Positions 1 to 7,280 of a stretch of 11,989 bases of DNA are shown here, piece by piece. The stretch spans positions 1 through 11,989 of the forward strand of contig QNAG01000072.1 in NCBI GenBank assembly GCA_003641415.1, in the 5' to 3' direction. The notes below the pieces were generated by a model. The model saw nothing but the letters and a program-made list of their open reading frames with translations. It was not told the DNA's origin and did not search any database. Each line of letters opens with the position of its first letter. Position 1 is the first letter of the stretch. The position numbers and the translations under genes were made by a program. The DNA comes from Candidatus Zixiibacteriota bacterium. GTDB taxonomy: Bacteria; Zixibacteria; MSB-5A5; GN15; FEB-12.

Positions 1-1
1 A

Positions 2-1810
2 GAACTGTTATCTCCAAGCAGTATAAACTTTAGAAATAATAAAGATACCAGACTGTATCCAACACAGAGTACCTTAGAGAACTTTCCCGAATACATTATC
101 ATCACTGATACATCTCTTAGGGGACCCTGTAATCGTCTGGCAGCATACAAGAACTCTACCGGAGTTATTACTGCAACAGTGATGATTGACAGCATCCTCT
201 CAGCCCGTAGTGGGCGAGATGATGCTGAAAAAATGCGCGAGTTTCTCAAGGAATTCCACAATGCTGGAGGACAGTATGTTCTTCTGGCTGGAGATGAAGC
301 CATATTACCGGTTCGCTATGCTTATCATTCTTCAACGTCAATTGAAATTGCCCTGGATCGTCTACAATTATGCGATCTTTATTTCGCCGATCTCACTGGC
401 GATTGGAATGCAGATGGAGACAACGTCTGGGGAGAACCATACTGCGACGACCCCGATATCATAGCCGAGCTTCGGGTTGGCCGGTTGCCTTTTAACAGTT
501 CTGAAGAAATATCAGCCTATGTCGACAAGCTTATTATTTATGAAACCAACCCCGGAGATGGAAATCCTTCTTACTTGGAGAAAGCCTTCTTTTTCTCCTC
601 TGATGAAATGCGAGATTACTCTAATGGTGGGCAGCACGGGAGAATTGTTCAAGCATATCCGGATTGGTTTGAAATTGATACCACTCTTGCTGTCGAGGCA
701 TCCAGTGGTGATGATCCGAACCCATACAATGTACCGGCCTTCCAATTGATCGACGACCTTTCTGAAGGGTTCGGTATAGTCAACATAATTGCTCATGGTT
801 GCCATACAGCCTTTGAAGTGCGAACTTCAGGATATAACAATTGGCCCAAGTCATATTTTTATAGCGGAGATCCCGGCAATGATCACGGAAATTTTGACAG
901 CCTTGCTCATAATAATAGGGCTTCATTGTACTATTCGCTGGCTTGTGATGGAGCTGCGTTTGATAAAGATCAACCGCCACTCAATCTGTCGGGGTATCCC
1001 CTTTGCTCACAACTTCTTGCATTGCCAAGTGCGGGAGCAGTGTGCCTTATTGGACAATCCCGATGGGGCTGGGTGGGAAGCAGCCACTATCTGCAAAAAA
1101 CGTTCTTTGATTCGCTCTTTGCTCATCCTGAGCTTCCGGTTGTGGATGCTGTGAATGCGGCCAAACAGAAGTATTACTACTACCGTGACCTTATCTATGG
1201 TCAGAATTACCTGGGAGACCCCACACTTAGAATTTATACATCAGTGCCTGAACAGATGAAACTTACTGTTGAGGAGATTCAATCAGGTCTGAAAGTTACA
1301 GTTTCCTGCAATGAGTCACCTGTAGATAGTTGTCTGGTAACACTCAGTTGCGATGGTGATTTTATTGAAAGGGTACAAACTGATATTGATGGTTATGGTA
1401 TCTTCTCTTCAAACCTTGCTTTGGGGACACAATACACTATTGCTGCTGTCAGGGTTGGCTATACAGTAACTAGGCTTTCTTACACACCTTCAATCACAAC
1501 TGATGTCAACAGTGACGAAAACTCTCTGCCAGCCTCATTTGTACTAAGCCAGAATTACCCCAATCCATTCAACCCTACCACTTCAATCGAGTTTCATTTG
1601 CCTGTGCCTGCGACAGTAGAGCTGGCCGTTTTCAATGTGCTGGGGCAACAGGTCGCTACACTTGCCGAGGGGAAAAAGTCCCCCGGCAGTTACACTGTTA
1701 CATGGGATGCTATTGATCAGTTCGGTCGGAAGAGCGGGTCGGGTGTATATTTCTACCGATTGATAACCGATAATTTCACTCGAACCCGTAAAATGTTGTT
1801 GGTGCGATAG
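2..1810 (+). CDS. Gingipain-like C25 cysteine peptidase with C-terminal sorting domain (5' truncated by window edge)
   Basis: The reading frame is open from base 2 to the TAG at 1810 (602 codons visible), so the gene starts outside the window; the GTG at 179 lies inside the conserved domain and is not the true start. From base 2 the translation contains YIIITDTSLRG, then GGQYVLLAGD and LRVGRLPF, typical of the Peptidase_C25 fold. The likely catalytic pair is His in IAHGCHT (codon 794-796) and Cys in YSLACDGAAF (codon 944-946), matching the gingipain H...C order. The fold closes with YLGDPTLRIYT near codon 410. An Ig-like/carboxypeptidase-regulatory-type segment follows (about codons 415-500), then a FlgD-like type A sorting domain (about codons 508-602) with NYPNPFNPTTSIEF and SGVYFYRL. 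By family knowledge it is an exported, surface-attached or released Cys endopeptidase. The in-built sorting domain makes it look like cargo rather than the PorU sortase. Signal peptide and propeptide are not visible. Confidence 0.92.
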   Translation, partial: ELLSPSSINFRNNKDTRLYPTQSTLENFPEYIIITDTSLRGPCNRLAAYKNSTGVITATVMIDSILSARSGRDDAEKMREFLKEFHNAGGQYVLLAGDEAILPVRYAYHSSTSIEIALDRLQLCDLYFADLTGDWNADGDNVWGEPYCDDPDIIAELRVGRLPFNSSEEISAYVDKLIIYETNPGDGNPSYLEKAFFFSSDEMRDYSNGGQHGRIVQAYPDWFEIDTTLAVEASSGDDPNPYNVPAFQLIDDLSEGFGIVNIIAHGCHTAFEVRTSGYNNWPKSYFYSGDPGNDHGNFDSLAHNNRASLYYSLACDGAAFDKDQPPLNLSGYPLCSQLLALPSAGAVCLIGQSRWGWVGSSHYLQKTFFDSLFAHPELPVVDAVNAAKQKYYYYRDLIYGQNYLGDPTLRIYTSVPEQMKLTVEEIQSGLKVTVSCNESPVDSCLVTLSCDGDFIERVQTDIDGYGIFSSNLALGTQYTIAAVRVGYTVTRLSYTPSITTDVNSDENSLPASFVLSQNYPNPFNPTTSIEFHLPVPATVELAVFNVLGQQVATLAEGKKSPGSYTVTWDAIDQFGRKSGSGVYFYRLITDNFTRTRKMLLVR

Positions 1811-1814
1811 TTTG

Positions 1815-3059
1815 TTACAGTCGGTCAAGAACTTCAGAGAATCTTCGAGCCATCATATCTGAAGCAAAGGGCTGAGCATAATCTGGTTGAAGTTGAACTA
1901 ATAATTCTCCCCTGTGAAAGCGTTTGATTTGTTCTGCCAGGTATGACACCGCAGTATTTTCAGTATCATCGAAAAAACAATGGCCGTTGTTTGAAATATC
2001 TATCAGTCTGGCAATTTCACCGTTGGGCGGCACAGCCGCCAGGATAGGACGCCCCGAAGAAAGCATTGTGTAAATACGTCCAGTAGAGAAACCTTTCTCC
2101 CTGACGGAAGGTAGTCCAATGTACAGCAAAGAAGTCCGAGAGAGCAGTTTGATTGTTTCTTCACGTTTCTGAAAACCAAACAGCTCGAACTTGTCGATTA
2201 GATTGAACTCCTCAAGTTGAGCCTTTAGCCAATTACCATCATACGAACCCACCTGAATAACTTTCACTCTATCAAACAGGTCGTGGTGTGCTGTGCGCAG
2301 AGTATTGAGAACTCTTAGTAATGATCTGACCGGGTAAATATCATTCAGCGTCCCCAGTACACCGATCAAGTAGTCACCGCCTTGCTGTGGTGCGGTCCAT
2401 TGTCGGGCAAGGTCGCAATCGAAGCTATTGTAGATGATATCCGTAGCGCCTGCGTATTCCCCAATAGACCCATTGATAGCTGTTATACCGGCAGCTTCGT
2501 TTCTGATTGAAGTCAACAGTTTCTGACCGCGCTTTATTCGGCGGGGTCGGGATGCGTAGAGGTCTTCGACACGGTAGGCGGTCCAATAGTCACGGAAATC
2601 TGCAACCCATGGTATGGAAAACTCTCTGGACAGTTTCCTAGCGACCAAGTGACTTGAAATCGGCGGTGAAGTAGATATTACAGCATGATATTTTCTATTT
2701 TCCAGCAGATCACGCCCCAGATTTATTGCTGGACGCACCCAACCTACTTTTGGATCAGGGAAGAACCTATCCGAGGCGGCTTTACCTCGTGCAATGGTTG
2801 ACGCTTTGACTCGACGCATCCCGAAAATGTACATGAGCCTTTGGGGATCAAGGGAGCCCGCTCGATAGATTTTGCCGGAATCGAGACCCTCGAGCAACTC
2901 CGGCTCGTAGGCGCGATAAGCTACCGATTTCACTGTTAGAACATGGCAGTCCCAGCCAAACTCGGGCAGGTGTTTAAATAATGCTAAGGGACGACCTACA
3001 CCAGCTCCACCAAGCGGGGGGAAATAATAACAAACAAGCAGAACACGGCGGTTACTCAA
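1815..3059 (-). CDS. GT4-like (GT-B fold) glycosyltransferase, last gene of the operon
   Basis: This 414-residue protein has both halves of a GT-B glycosyltransferase. The N-terminal acceptor domain opens with VLLVCYYFPPLGGAGVGRP (residues 6-23) and holds FFPDPKVGWVRPA (99-111) and STSPPISSHL...IPWVADFRDYWT (129-160). This style is typical of exopolysaccharide and lipid-linked glycan glycosyltransferases. The C-terminal nucleotide-sugar domain contains LIGVLGTLND (231-240), ELFGF (292-296) and GFSTGRIYTMLSSGRPILAAVPP (323-345). The start is a TTG at 3059-3057 forming TTGA with the stop of the preceding gene; AGAGG lies 7-8 nt upstream, and no ATG or GTG occurs before the first beta strand. 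It probably acts on the cytoplasmic membrane face, transferring a sugar to a lipid-linked or protein acceptor. Donor and acceptor cannot be read from the sequence. The stop codon lies 4 bp from that of the convergent peptidase gene. Confidence 0.9.
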   Translation of the reverse strand: MSNRRVLLVCYYFPPLGGAGVGRPLALFKHLPEFGWDCHVLTVKSVAYRAYEPELLEGLDSGKIYRAGSLDPQRLMYIFGMRRVKASTIARGKAASDRFFPDPKVGWVRPAINLGRDLLENRKYHAVISTSPPISSHLVARKLSREFSIPWVADFRDYWTAYRVEDLYASRPRRIKRGQKLLTSIRNEAAGITAINGSIGEYAGATDIIYNSFDCDLARQWTAPQQGGDYLIGVLGTLNDIYPVRSLLRVLNTLRTAHHDLFDRVKVIQVGSYDGNWLKAQLEEFNLIDKFELFGFQKREETIKLLSRTSLLYIGLPSVREKGFSTGRIYTMLSSGRPILAAVPPNGEIARLIDISNNGHCFFDDTENTAVSYLAEQIKRFHRGELLVQLQPDYAQPFASDMMARRFSEVLDRL

Positions 3060-4132
3060 ACTCGCACCTCTGCTACCAGTCGACGCATAAGTTCTATATG
3101 AATGCTCATGTTGTCCTCAAAGATTCCATGCTGACGGACTTTTTCAAGGTTGCGACTTCTCATAACTTTGTGGGGATCTTTTCCTTTAGCCAGATTGCCT
3201 ATTACTGAACGAAGGCTCGAGGAATCATCCAGATTAAATAAATAGCCACTGTCGGCATTAAGCCACTCTCTAACACCAGGGATATCAGCCGCTACTGGAA
3301 TAAGCCCCAGAGCCATAGCTTCAACCAATATTGTGGGGGATGAATCCGATATTGCCGCTGAGAGACAAACATCGAAACCCGCCATAAATGGTACAAACTC
3401 CTCGCGCGGTAATTTGTTGTAGTAGTGTATTCCACTCTCGGAAAGTGTTGACGCGTGGTTACGGAACTCAGACAGAAGCGAGCCATGAGCAGGAAAGGTT
3501 ATCTCCACTTGTTTGTCATTAACCAATGGCGCAAGGGCATCAAGAATGAAACCGTTGTTGTAAACTGGCTCGTGCCCGCGTGGGACAATTATCCTCAGTG
3601 GTTTAGTCAACGTATAATCCTTTTTGTGATGCACTAAAGCTTTTTTCTCTACTCCCCAACCGATAACCTCAACATATTTGAGAGACGCAAGAGAGACTGT
3701 CTTTTGAGCCAGGTATTTGGAATCAGCTACTACGCAGTTAGCTTTTTGAAGCGCTCGCTGAACTTTCTTGCGACGCAGGAACGACAGATTAGGCACTATA
3801 AGCACATCCGATCCCAGCACATGTAGCAGGGATGGAATGTTAGATCGTTGTCCCAACAGTGATGCCAGGAATCCATACCCCGAAGCAAAATGAGCATCGA
3901 TGATATCCGGTTGAAAACGTCTCAGGAGAGCACGAGCACGAGGGACAGACAAAAGATAGTGCCGTGTAGACACTTCCCCGTGTTCTCTCAAATGAAAATG
4001 CAGCATGTGACCCCGTTCGACCGAAGCTACCAAAACATGGCAACCCTGTTGCCGGAGTTCTCCAGCGAAACGTTCAGTGTGAAAAGAGCGACTGTCGGCC
4101 AGAAGTAATATCTTCAGTGCGTCGGAACTCAC
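3056..4132 (-). CDS. GT4-family glycosyltransferase (GT-B fold)
   Basis: A 358-residue retaining GT4-type glycosyltransferase. The Rossmann-like N-terminal domain starts at ALKILLLADSRSFHTERFAG (residues 5-24), with IIDAHFASGYGFLASLL at 77-93 and LHVLGSDV at 103-110. The C-terminal donor-binding domain contains SDSSPTILVEAMALGLIPVAA (262-282), a D-x7-E variant (D263, E271) of the E-x7-E motif, followed by DIPGVREWL. I chose the GTG at 4132 because it forms GTGA with the stop of the upstream gene, sits next to the first beta strand and has GGGA 8 nt upstream. An ATG at 4195 would add 21 residues translated from a G tract inside the neighbouring gene, which look non-native. It lies between the FemAB-like gene and a second glycosyltransferase, so it probably takes part in the same glycan or glycoconjugate assembly. 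Substrates are unknown. Confidence 0.9.
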   Translation of the reverse strand: MSSDALKILLLADSRSFHTERFAGELRQQGCHVLVASVERGHMLHFHLREHGEVSTRHYLLSVPRARALLRRFQPDIIDAHFASGYGFLASLLGQRSNIPSLLHVLGSDVLIVPNLSFLRRKKVQRALQKANCVVADSKYLAQKTVSLASLKYVEVIGWGVEKKALVHHKKDYTLTKPLRIIVPRGHEPVYNNGFILDALAPLVNDKQVEITFPAHGSLLSEFRNHASTLSESGIHYYNKLPREEFVPFMAGFDVCLSAAISDSSPTILVEAMALGLIPVAADIPGVREWLNADSGYLFNLDDSSSLRSVIGNLAKGKDPHKVMRSRNLEKVRQHGIFEDNMSIHIELMRRLVAEVRV

Positions 4133-5055
4133 AAAAGTTTTCCCAATCCCTTCAGGCGTTTCAGACAATTGTAATGGAAAGATACCCCCCCCCATTTCGC
4201 CTTGTAAAAACTCACACCTTTGACACCTTCAGGAGATGCTCCGAGGTTGAGATACCTGATTCCATCCTGGGCAGCGTTACGCGCAGCTATGTAAGGGATA
4301 TATTTAGCCGGTTGAAGGAAAGAGTAAGTATCATCGAAATAAGCCTGCCAGTGAAGCAGATGATCACCCTCAACTATGAATATGTTCGAAGATACAGGGT
4401 GTCCGTCGTGTTCGCACCAGAACCATTGCATACGGTCGTCCCTGTCAGTTAATGATGCCAACTCAGAAAAGAATTCAGGTGTGTACTTGCTTTTTTGTTC
4501 TGTTCGCTGCTCAAACTTATGCACCAGATTGAGATGGCCGGATAAATGCAGGTCACTGTCAAATTGCTGGACCTCAATTCCTTCCTTCTCGGCTTTACGA
4601 ATTTGTTGTCTGAGCTTTTTATCCGGTGGTTGCCAATCGGGATCGCTGATATCTACCAAATTAGTTTCACATGGCACGACGCTGAAGTGTTCGGAAGTGG
4701 GTAATAAAGATTTGAAATCGTAAATATGGATTTTGGCATAACCATAATCAGCCACCGCATTTAGAATCAGCCCGCCAACTGTCTCACGGTTGATTGAGTT
4801 GTCTCGCTTGGTGAAAAGCCCACCATAGCAACCGTTTGGCATGGATGCAAATCGGAGTAACGGACTCACGCCAAATTCTATGCCGGGCATTATTGCTACG
4901 ACGTTTCCGGCATCTTCCGCTGTCCAGTAAACCGGCTTTCCTCCGAGTGATTTCCAAACGAAAGCAAACTCTGGCGAGGCCATGAACGAATCCGCTATCA
5001 GCGGCATAATAATGTCACCGGATAGATGTTCGGTCGGACATCTATAGATTCTCAT
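4129..5055 (-). CDS. FemAB-related / GNAT-type acyltransferase
   Basis: A 308-residue protein with the layout of the GNAT_6/FemAB-related transferases. An N-terminal half has MPNGCYGGLF (72-81). The signature helix KKLRQQIRKAEKEGIEV (146-162) is followed by a C-terminal GNAT core: WFWCEHDGHPVSSNIFI (211-227), LHWQAYFDDTY (234-244), YLNLGASPEGVKGVSFYKAKWGG (268-290). The family includes peptidoglycan interpeptide-bridge aminoacyltransferases and acyltransferases encoded in polysaccharide clusters. Position next to two glycosyltransferases favours acylation or aminoacylation of a sugar or lipid-linked intermediate, with a cell-wall peptide as the alternative (inference). The ATG at 5055 overlaps the preceding stop as ATGA. 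The codons for W288-G290 lie in a run of nine G (4185-4193 on the plus strand as C9). The frame given here preserves the conserved KxKWGG motif, so it appears to be the correct one. Confidence 0.85.
   Translation of the reverse strand: MRIYRCPTEHLSGDIIMPLIADSFMASPEFAFVWKSLGGKPVYWTAEDAGNVVAIMPGIEFGVSPLLRFASMPNGCYGGLFTKRDNSINRETVGGLILNAVADYGYAKIHIYDFKSLLPTSEHFSVVPCETNLVDISDPDWQPPDKKLRQQIRKAEKEGIEVQQFDSDLHLSGHLNLVHKFEQRTEQKSKYTPEFFSELASLTDRDDRMQWFWCEHDGHPVSSNIFIVEGDHLLHWQAYFDDTYSFLQPAKYIPYIAARNAAQDGIRYLNLGASPEGVKGVSFYKAKWGGVSFHYNCLKRLKGLGKLL
4185..4193 (-). repeat. G9 homopolymer inside the FemAB-like gene
   Basis: Nine consecutive C on the plus strand (G9 on the coding strand) cover codons 288-290 of the FemAB-like gene, 54 bp before its stop codon. 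The frame entered after one additional G is open all the way through the downstream glycosyltransferase to position 3056. It is a potential slippage site for replication or translation, and also a likely place for a sequencing indel. Confidence 0.9.
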
Positions 5056-7280
5056 TGATTGCGAACCACCAGCACTTTGCCCCGAGCCATGTTGCCATCT
5101 TCGTCTGTAAGGATAAAGATATAAACACCGGATGCAACCTTACGACCGTGGCTGTTTCGACCATTCCAGGAACTGTTGACAGGGAAATCAACAACCGGCT
5201 CTCCAGCTACCGTGTAAAGACGCACCGTCCCGGGTTTGTTGTAGTTAAACTCCATGCGATCACTGTCGGAACGAATCACAAATGGATTGGGTATGGCAGC
5301 TACAGAATCGAGAGCTATTGTTCGGTGCCTTATCCGTGATATCAGAATCGACATTCCGGCATCGGTAGCAACGAAAAGATCACCAGTCTTGCCGTTAAGA
5401 AACAGCCCTGAAATCCGGTCAGAGACAAGGTCGCAATTGTCAGTCGTGTAGGCTGTGACAACCGATGTTACAGCGTCACGATACGCCAGACCGGAGCTGG
5501 TTCCTATCCAGAGATTGCCCCGCCCATCGAAACTCATAGCGGTAATGTCAGGCCCAAGACCAGCCGGAAGATTTACATCGACAAAACGTTCAATACCGGG
5601 GTCCCATCGTGACAAACCAAAGTTAGTGCCAACCCAGGCATTTCCATGTGGGGAATAGCTTATTACATTGATTGTGTTAGAAATCAACGGGGAGTTCTCA
5701 CGCGTATACTGGGTGCAGGAAGCACTAACTGAACCATCGGGTTCGTCGGTCAAATCACACAGGAACACGCCCGACCCTTCAGTACCGACCGCCAACTGAT
5801 AGGGACTGCACCCTAATCCGGTAACAAGGTAATCAGTCAACCCTTCGGCAATACCAAATGAATCCCAGGCCGAACGGTCATCAAGCCGATCGAGCGGACA
5901 GACAGCTACAGGAGCGTTGTTGTAAGCGAGATAACAACTGGTATATATCCTCTTTCCGTCGGTGGCGATCCCTCTTGTAACTACATAATCATGGTCAACA
6001 GGGATACCAACGCAGGTTGAGTTATTGTCATCGTATTTTTTTGCTGAGTCGCCATCAATGCGCCACAAACCCTGTCCCCATGTTCCCGCCCAAACCGCAC
6101 CGGTTGAATCCGTTATAAGACAAATAGCACCGTCACGGACATTGGTACCAGCATCTTCCCAAAACTCCCCATCAAAACGGGCATACAGGTTTAGCCCGAA
6201 TCCTGCTACAATGTGGCCGTTGCCGTCCACTGTAACTTGCGTCACATTGTTATCGGGTATCCCTGTATGTTGGTATTCCTGCCAGGTTCCGGATTGCTCA
6301 GTAAAAATGTCCCCACTTGCAACTCCCACCCAACGACTGCCTTGCCAACTGGTGCCGGTAACCGGTGGTGAAGGAAGTCCATCTGTTGCAAGTATATCTG
6401 TGCCGCTGGAAGTAACAACACCTATTCCGGAAGAATAGTACACAAACATCGAGTCATTTTCTACGACGAGATCGTATAATCTTTGCCCCAAGGCAAAGGA
6501 AACCGCAACGAATGAGGTTTCAGGGGAAACAGCGTCAAGTCGGAACAAGCCATGTGACGTACCAACATAAATATCAGACTCGAAAACAGCTACAGCGGTG
6601 ATGGTGTCTGATCCCAGCTCGGGGTAGTCGGAATAGGTGAAATGCGTCCAGGCTGAGGGTGGGTATAAGGAGCCGGAATTACTTTTATCCGCCATAACCA
6701 AACCAAACGAAGTGGCTACCCAGACCAGGTCACCATCGACGGCAATAGCATAAACAGATGGAAACGAATTAACAGTTGTCAACGGAAAGTGACCCTCAAT
6801 TTGACCATCATCGTTGACTTTGGAAAACAGCACCAACCCGGAATCGGTTCCTACCCATAAGTCATTCCAATCGTCCTCGAGCGCTGTCAGTGCAAACAGT
6901 TCACCCTCAGACGGTAGAAAGACAAACTGTTGAGGGTTGTCCGGTTCAAATTTGATCAACCGGCCAAAGGCAGACAACCATATCTGTCCCGAGGCATCCA
7001 GCAGGATATCGGTAATATCGGTGGTACCTAACCCATCGGTATTAAGGAATGCTATTCCCGGTTCATCAGGGTTGTCGATAATCAGCAATCCGCCGGAAGT
7101 AGCGGCGTAAAGAGCATTATCGATTACGGTTAATCGTTGTACCTCTTTGAAGGATGTCCATGTGGTCCACTCATCATCAGCCACACTCGGGCAGGGAAAC
7201 AACAGCACTAACAGAACCACAAAGAGCGCGGAATAAATCATAACCATCGAATACGAACAAGCAGCTTTTTTACTAAACAT
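5052..7280 (-). CDS. Secreted 14-blade beta-propeller protein (two-component-regulator-type repeats) with FlgD-like C-terminal sorting domain
   Basis: About 742 residues. An N-terminal signal peptide has KK at residues 4-5, a hydrophobic stretch around 13-29 and a likely cleavage after PSVA (34). The body is a chain of propeller blades of the Reg_prop type, recognisable by their [IVL]-x-[VI][GA]T-x-x-G[LIV] strands: LYAATSGGLLIID, LWVGTDSGLVLF, VWVATSFGLVMAD, IYVGTSHGLFRLD, VWAGTWGQGLWRID, LAVGTEGSGVFL, AWVGTNFGLSRWD, LWIGTSSGLAYRD, LFVATDAGMSIL and more degenerate ones. I count 14, enough for two seven-bladed propellers. The last 85 residues or so (658-742) are a FlgD-like/type A sorting domain with IPNPF, SWNGRNSHGRKVASGVYIF and KVLVVRN. 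No kinase, transmembrane anchor or regulator domain follows, so it is an exported surface protein and not a hybrid sensor. The start is uncertain: 7298, 7280 or 7241; 7241 gives ATGA with the lnt stop but lacks the basic residues, and 7280 keeps them. No site has a good ribosome-binding sequence. Ligand unknown. Confidence 0.88.
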   Translation of the reverse strand: MFSKKAACSYSMVMIYSALFVVLLVLLFPCPSVADDEWTTWTSFKEVQRLTVIDNALYAATSGGLLIIDNPDEPGIAFLNTDGLGTTDITDILLDASGQIWLSAFGRLIKFEPDNPQQFVFLPSEGELFALTALEDDWNDLWVGTDSGLVLFSKVNDDGQIEGHFPLTTVNSFPSVYAIAVDGDLVWVATSFGLVMADKSNSGSLYPPSAWTHFTYSDYPELGSDTITAVAVFESDIYVGTSHGLFRLDAVSPETSFVAVSFALGQRLYDLVVENDSMFVYYSSGIGVVTSSGTDILATDGLPSPPVTGTSWQGSRWVGVASGDIFTEQSGTWQEYQHTGIPDNNVTQVTVDGNGHIVAGFGLNLYARFDGEFWEDAGTNVRDGAICLITDSTGAVWAGTWGQGLWRIDGDSAKKYDDNNSTCVGIPVDHDYVVTRGIATDGKRIYTSCYLAYNNAPVAVCPLDRLDDRSAWDSFGIAEGLTDYLVTGLGCSPYQLAVGTEGSGVFLCDLTDEPDGSVSASCTQYTRENSPLISNTINVISYSPHGNAWVGTNFGLSRWDPGIERFVDVNLPAGLGPDITAMSFDGRGNLWIGTSSGLAYRDAVTSVVTAYTTDNCDLVSDRISGLFLNGKTGDLFVATDAGMSILISRIRHRTIALDSVAAIPNPFVIRSDSDRMEFNYNKPGTVRLYTVAGEPVVDFPVNSSWNGRNSHGRKVASGVYIFILTDEDGNMARGKVLVVRNQ

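Noticed and set aside
179..181. GTG at 179 as the start of the peptidase gene
   Set aside because: The frame is open and conserved upstream to base 2 (YIIITDTSLRG belongs to the C25 fold), so the gene is cut by the window edge.
4193..4195. ATG at 4195 as the start of the first glycosyltransferase
   Set aside because: The extra 21 residues come from the G tract and the other gene's 3' end; the GTG at 4132 has a GTGA overlap and fits the family N-terminus.
6025..6438. 137-codon plus-strand open frame opposite the propeller gene
   Set aside because: Antisense to a gene with clear repeats and a sorting domain; Pro/Ser/Thr-rich translation typical of a shadow.
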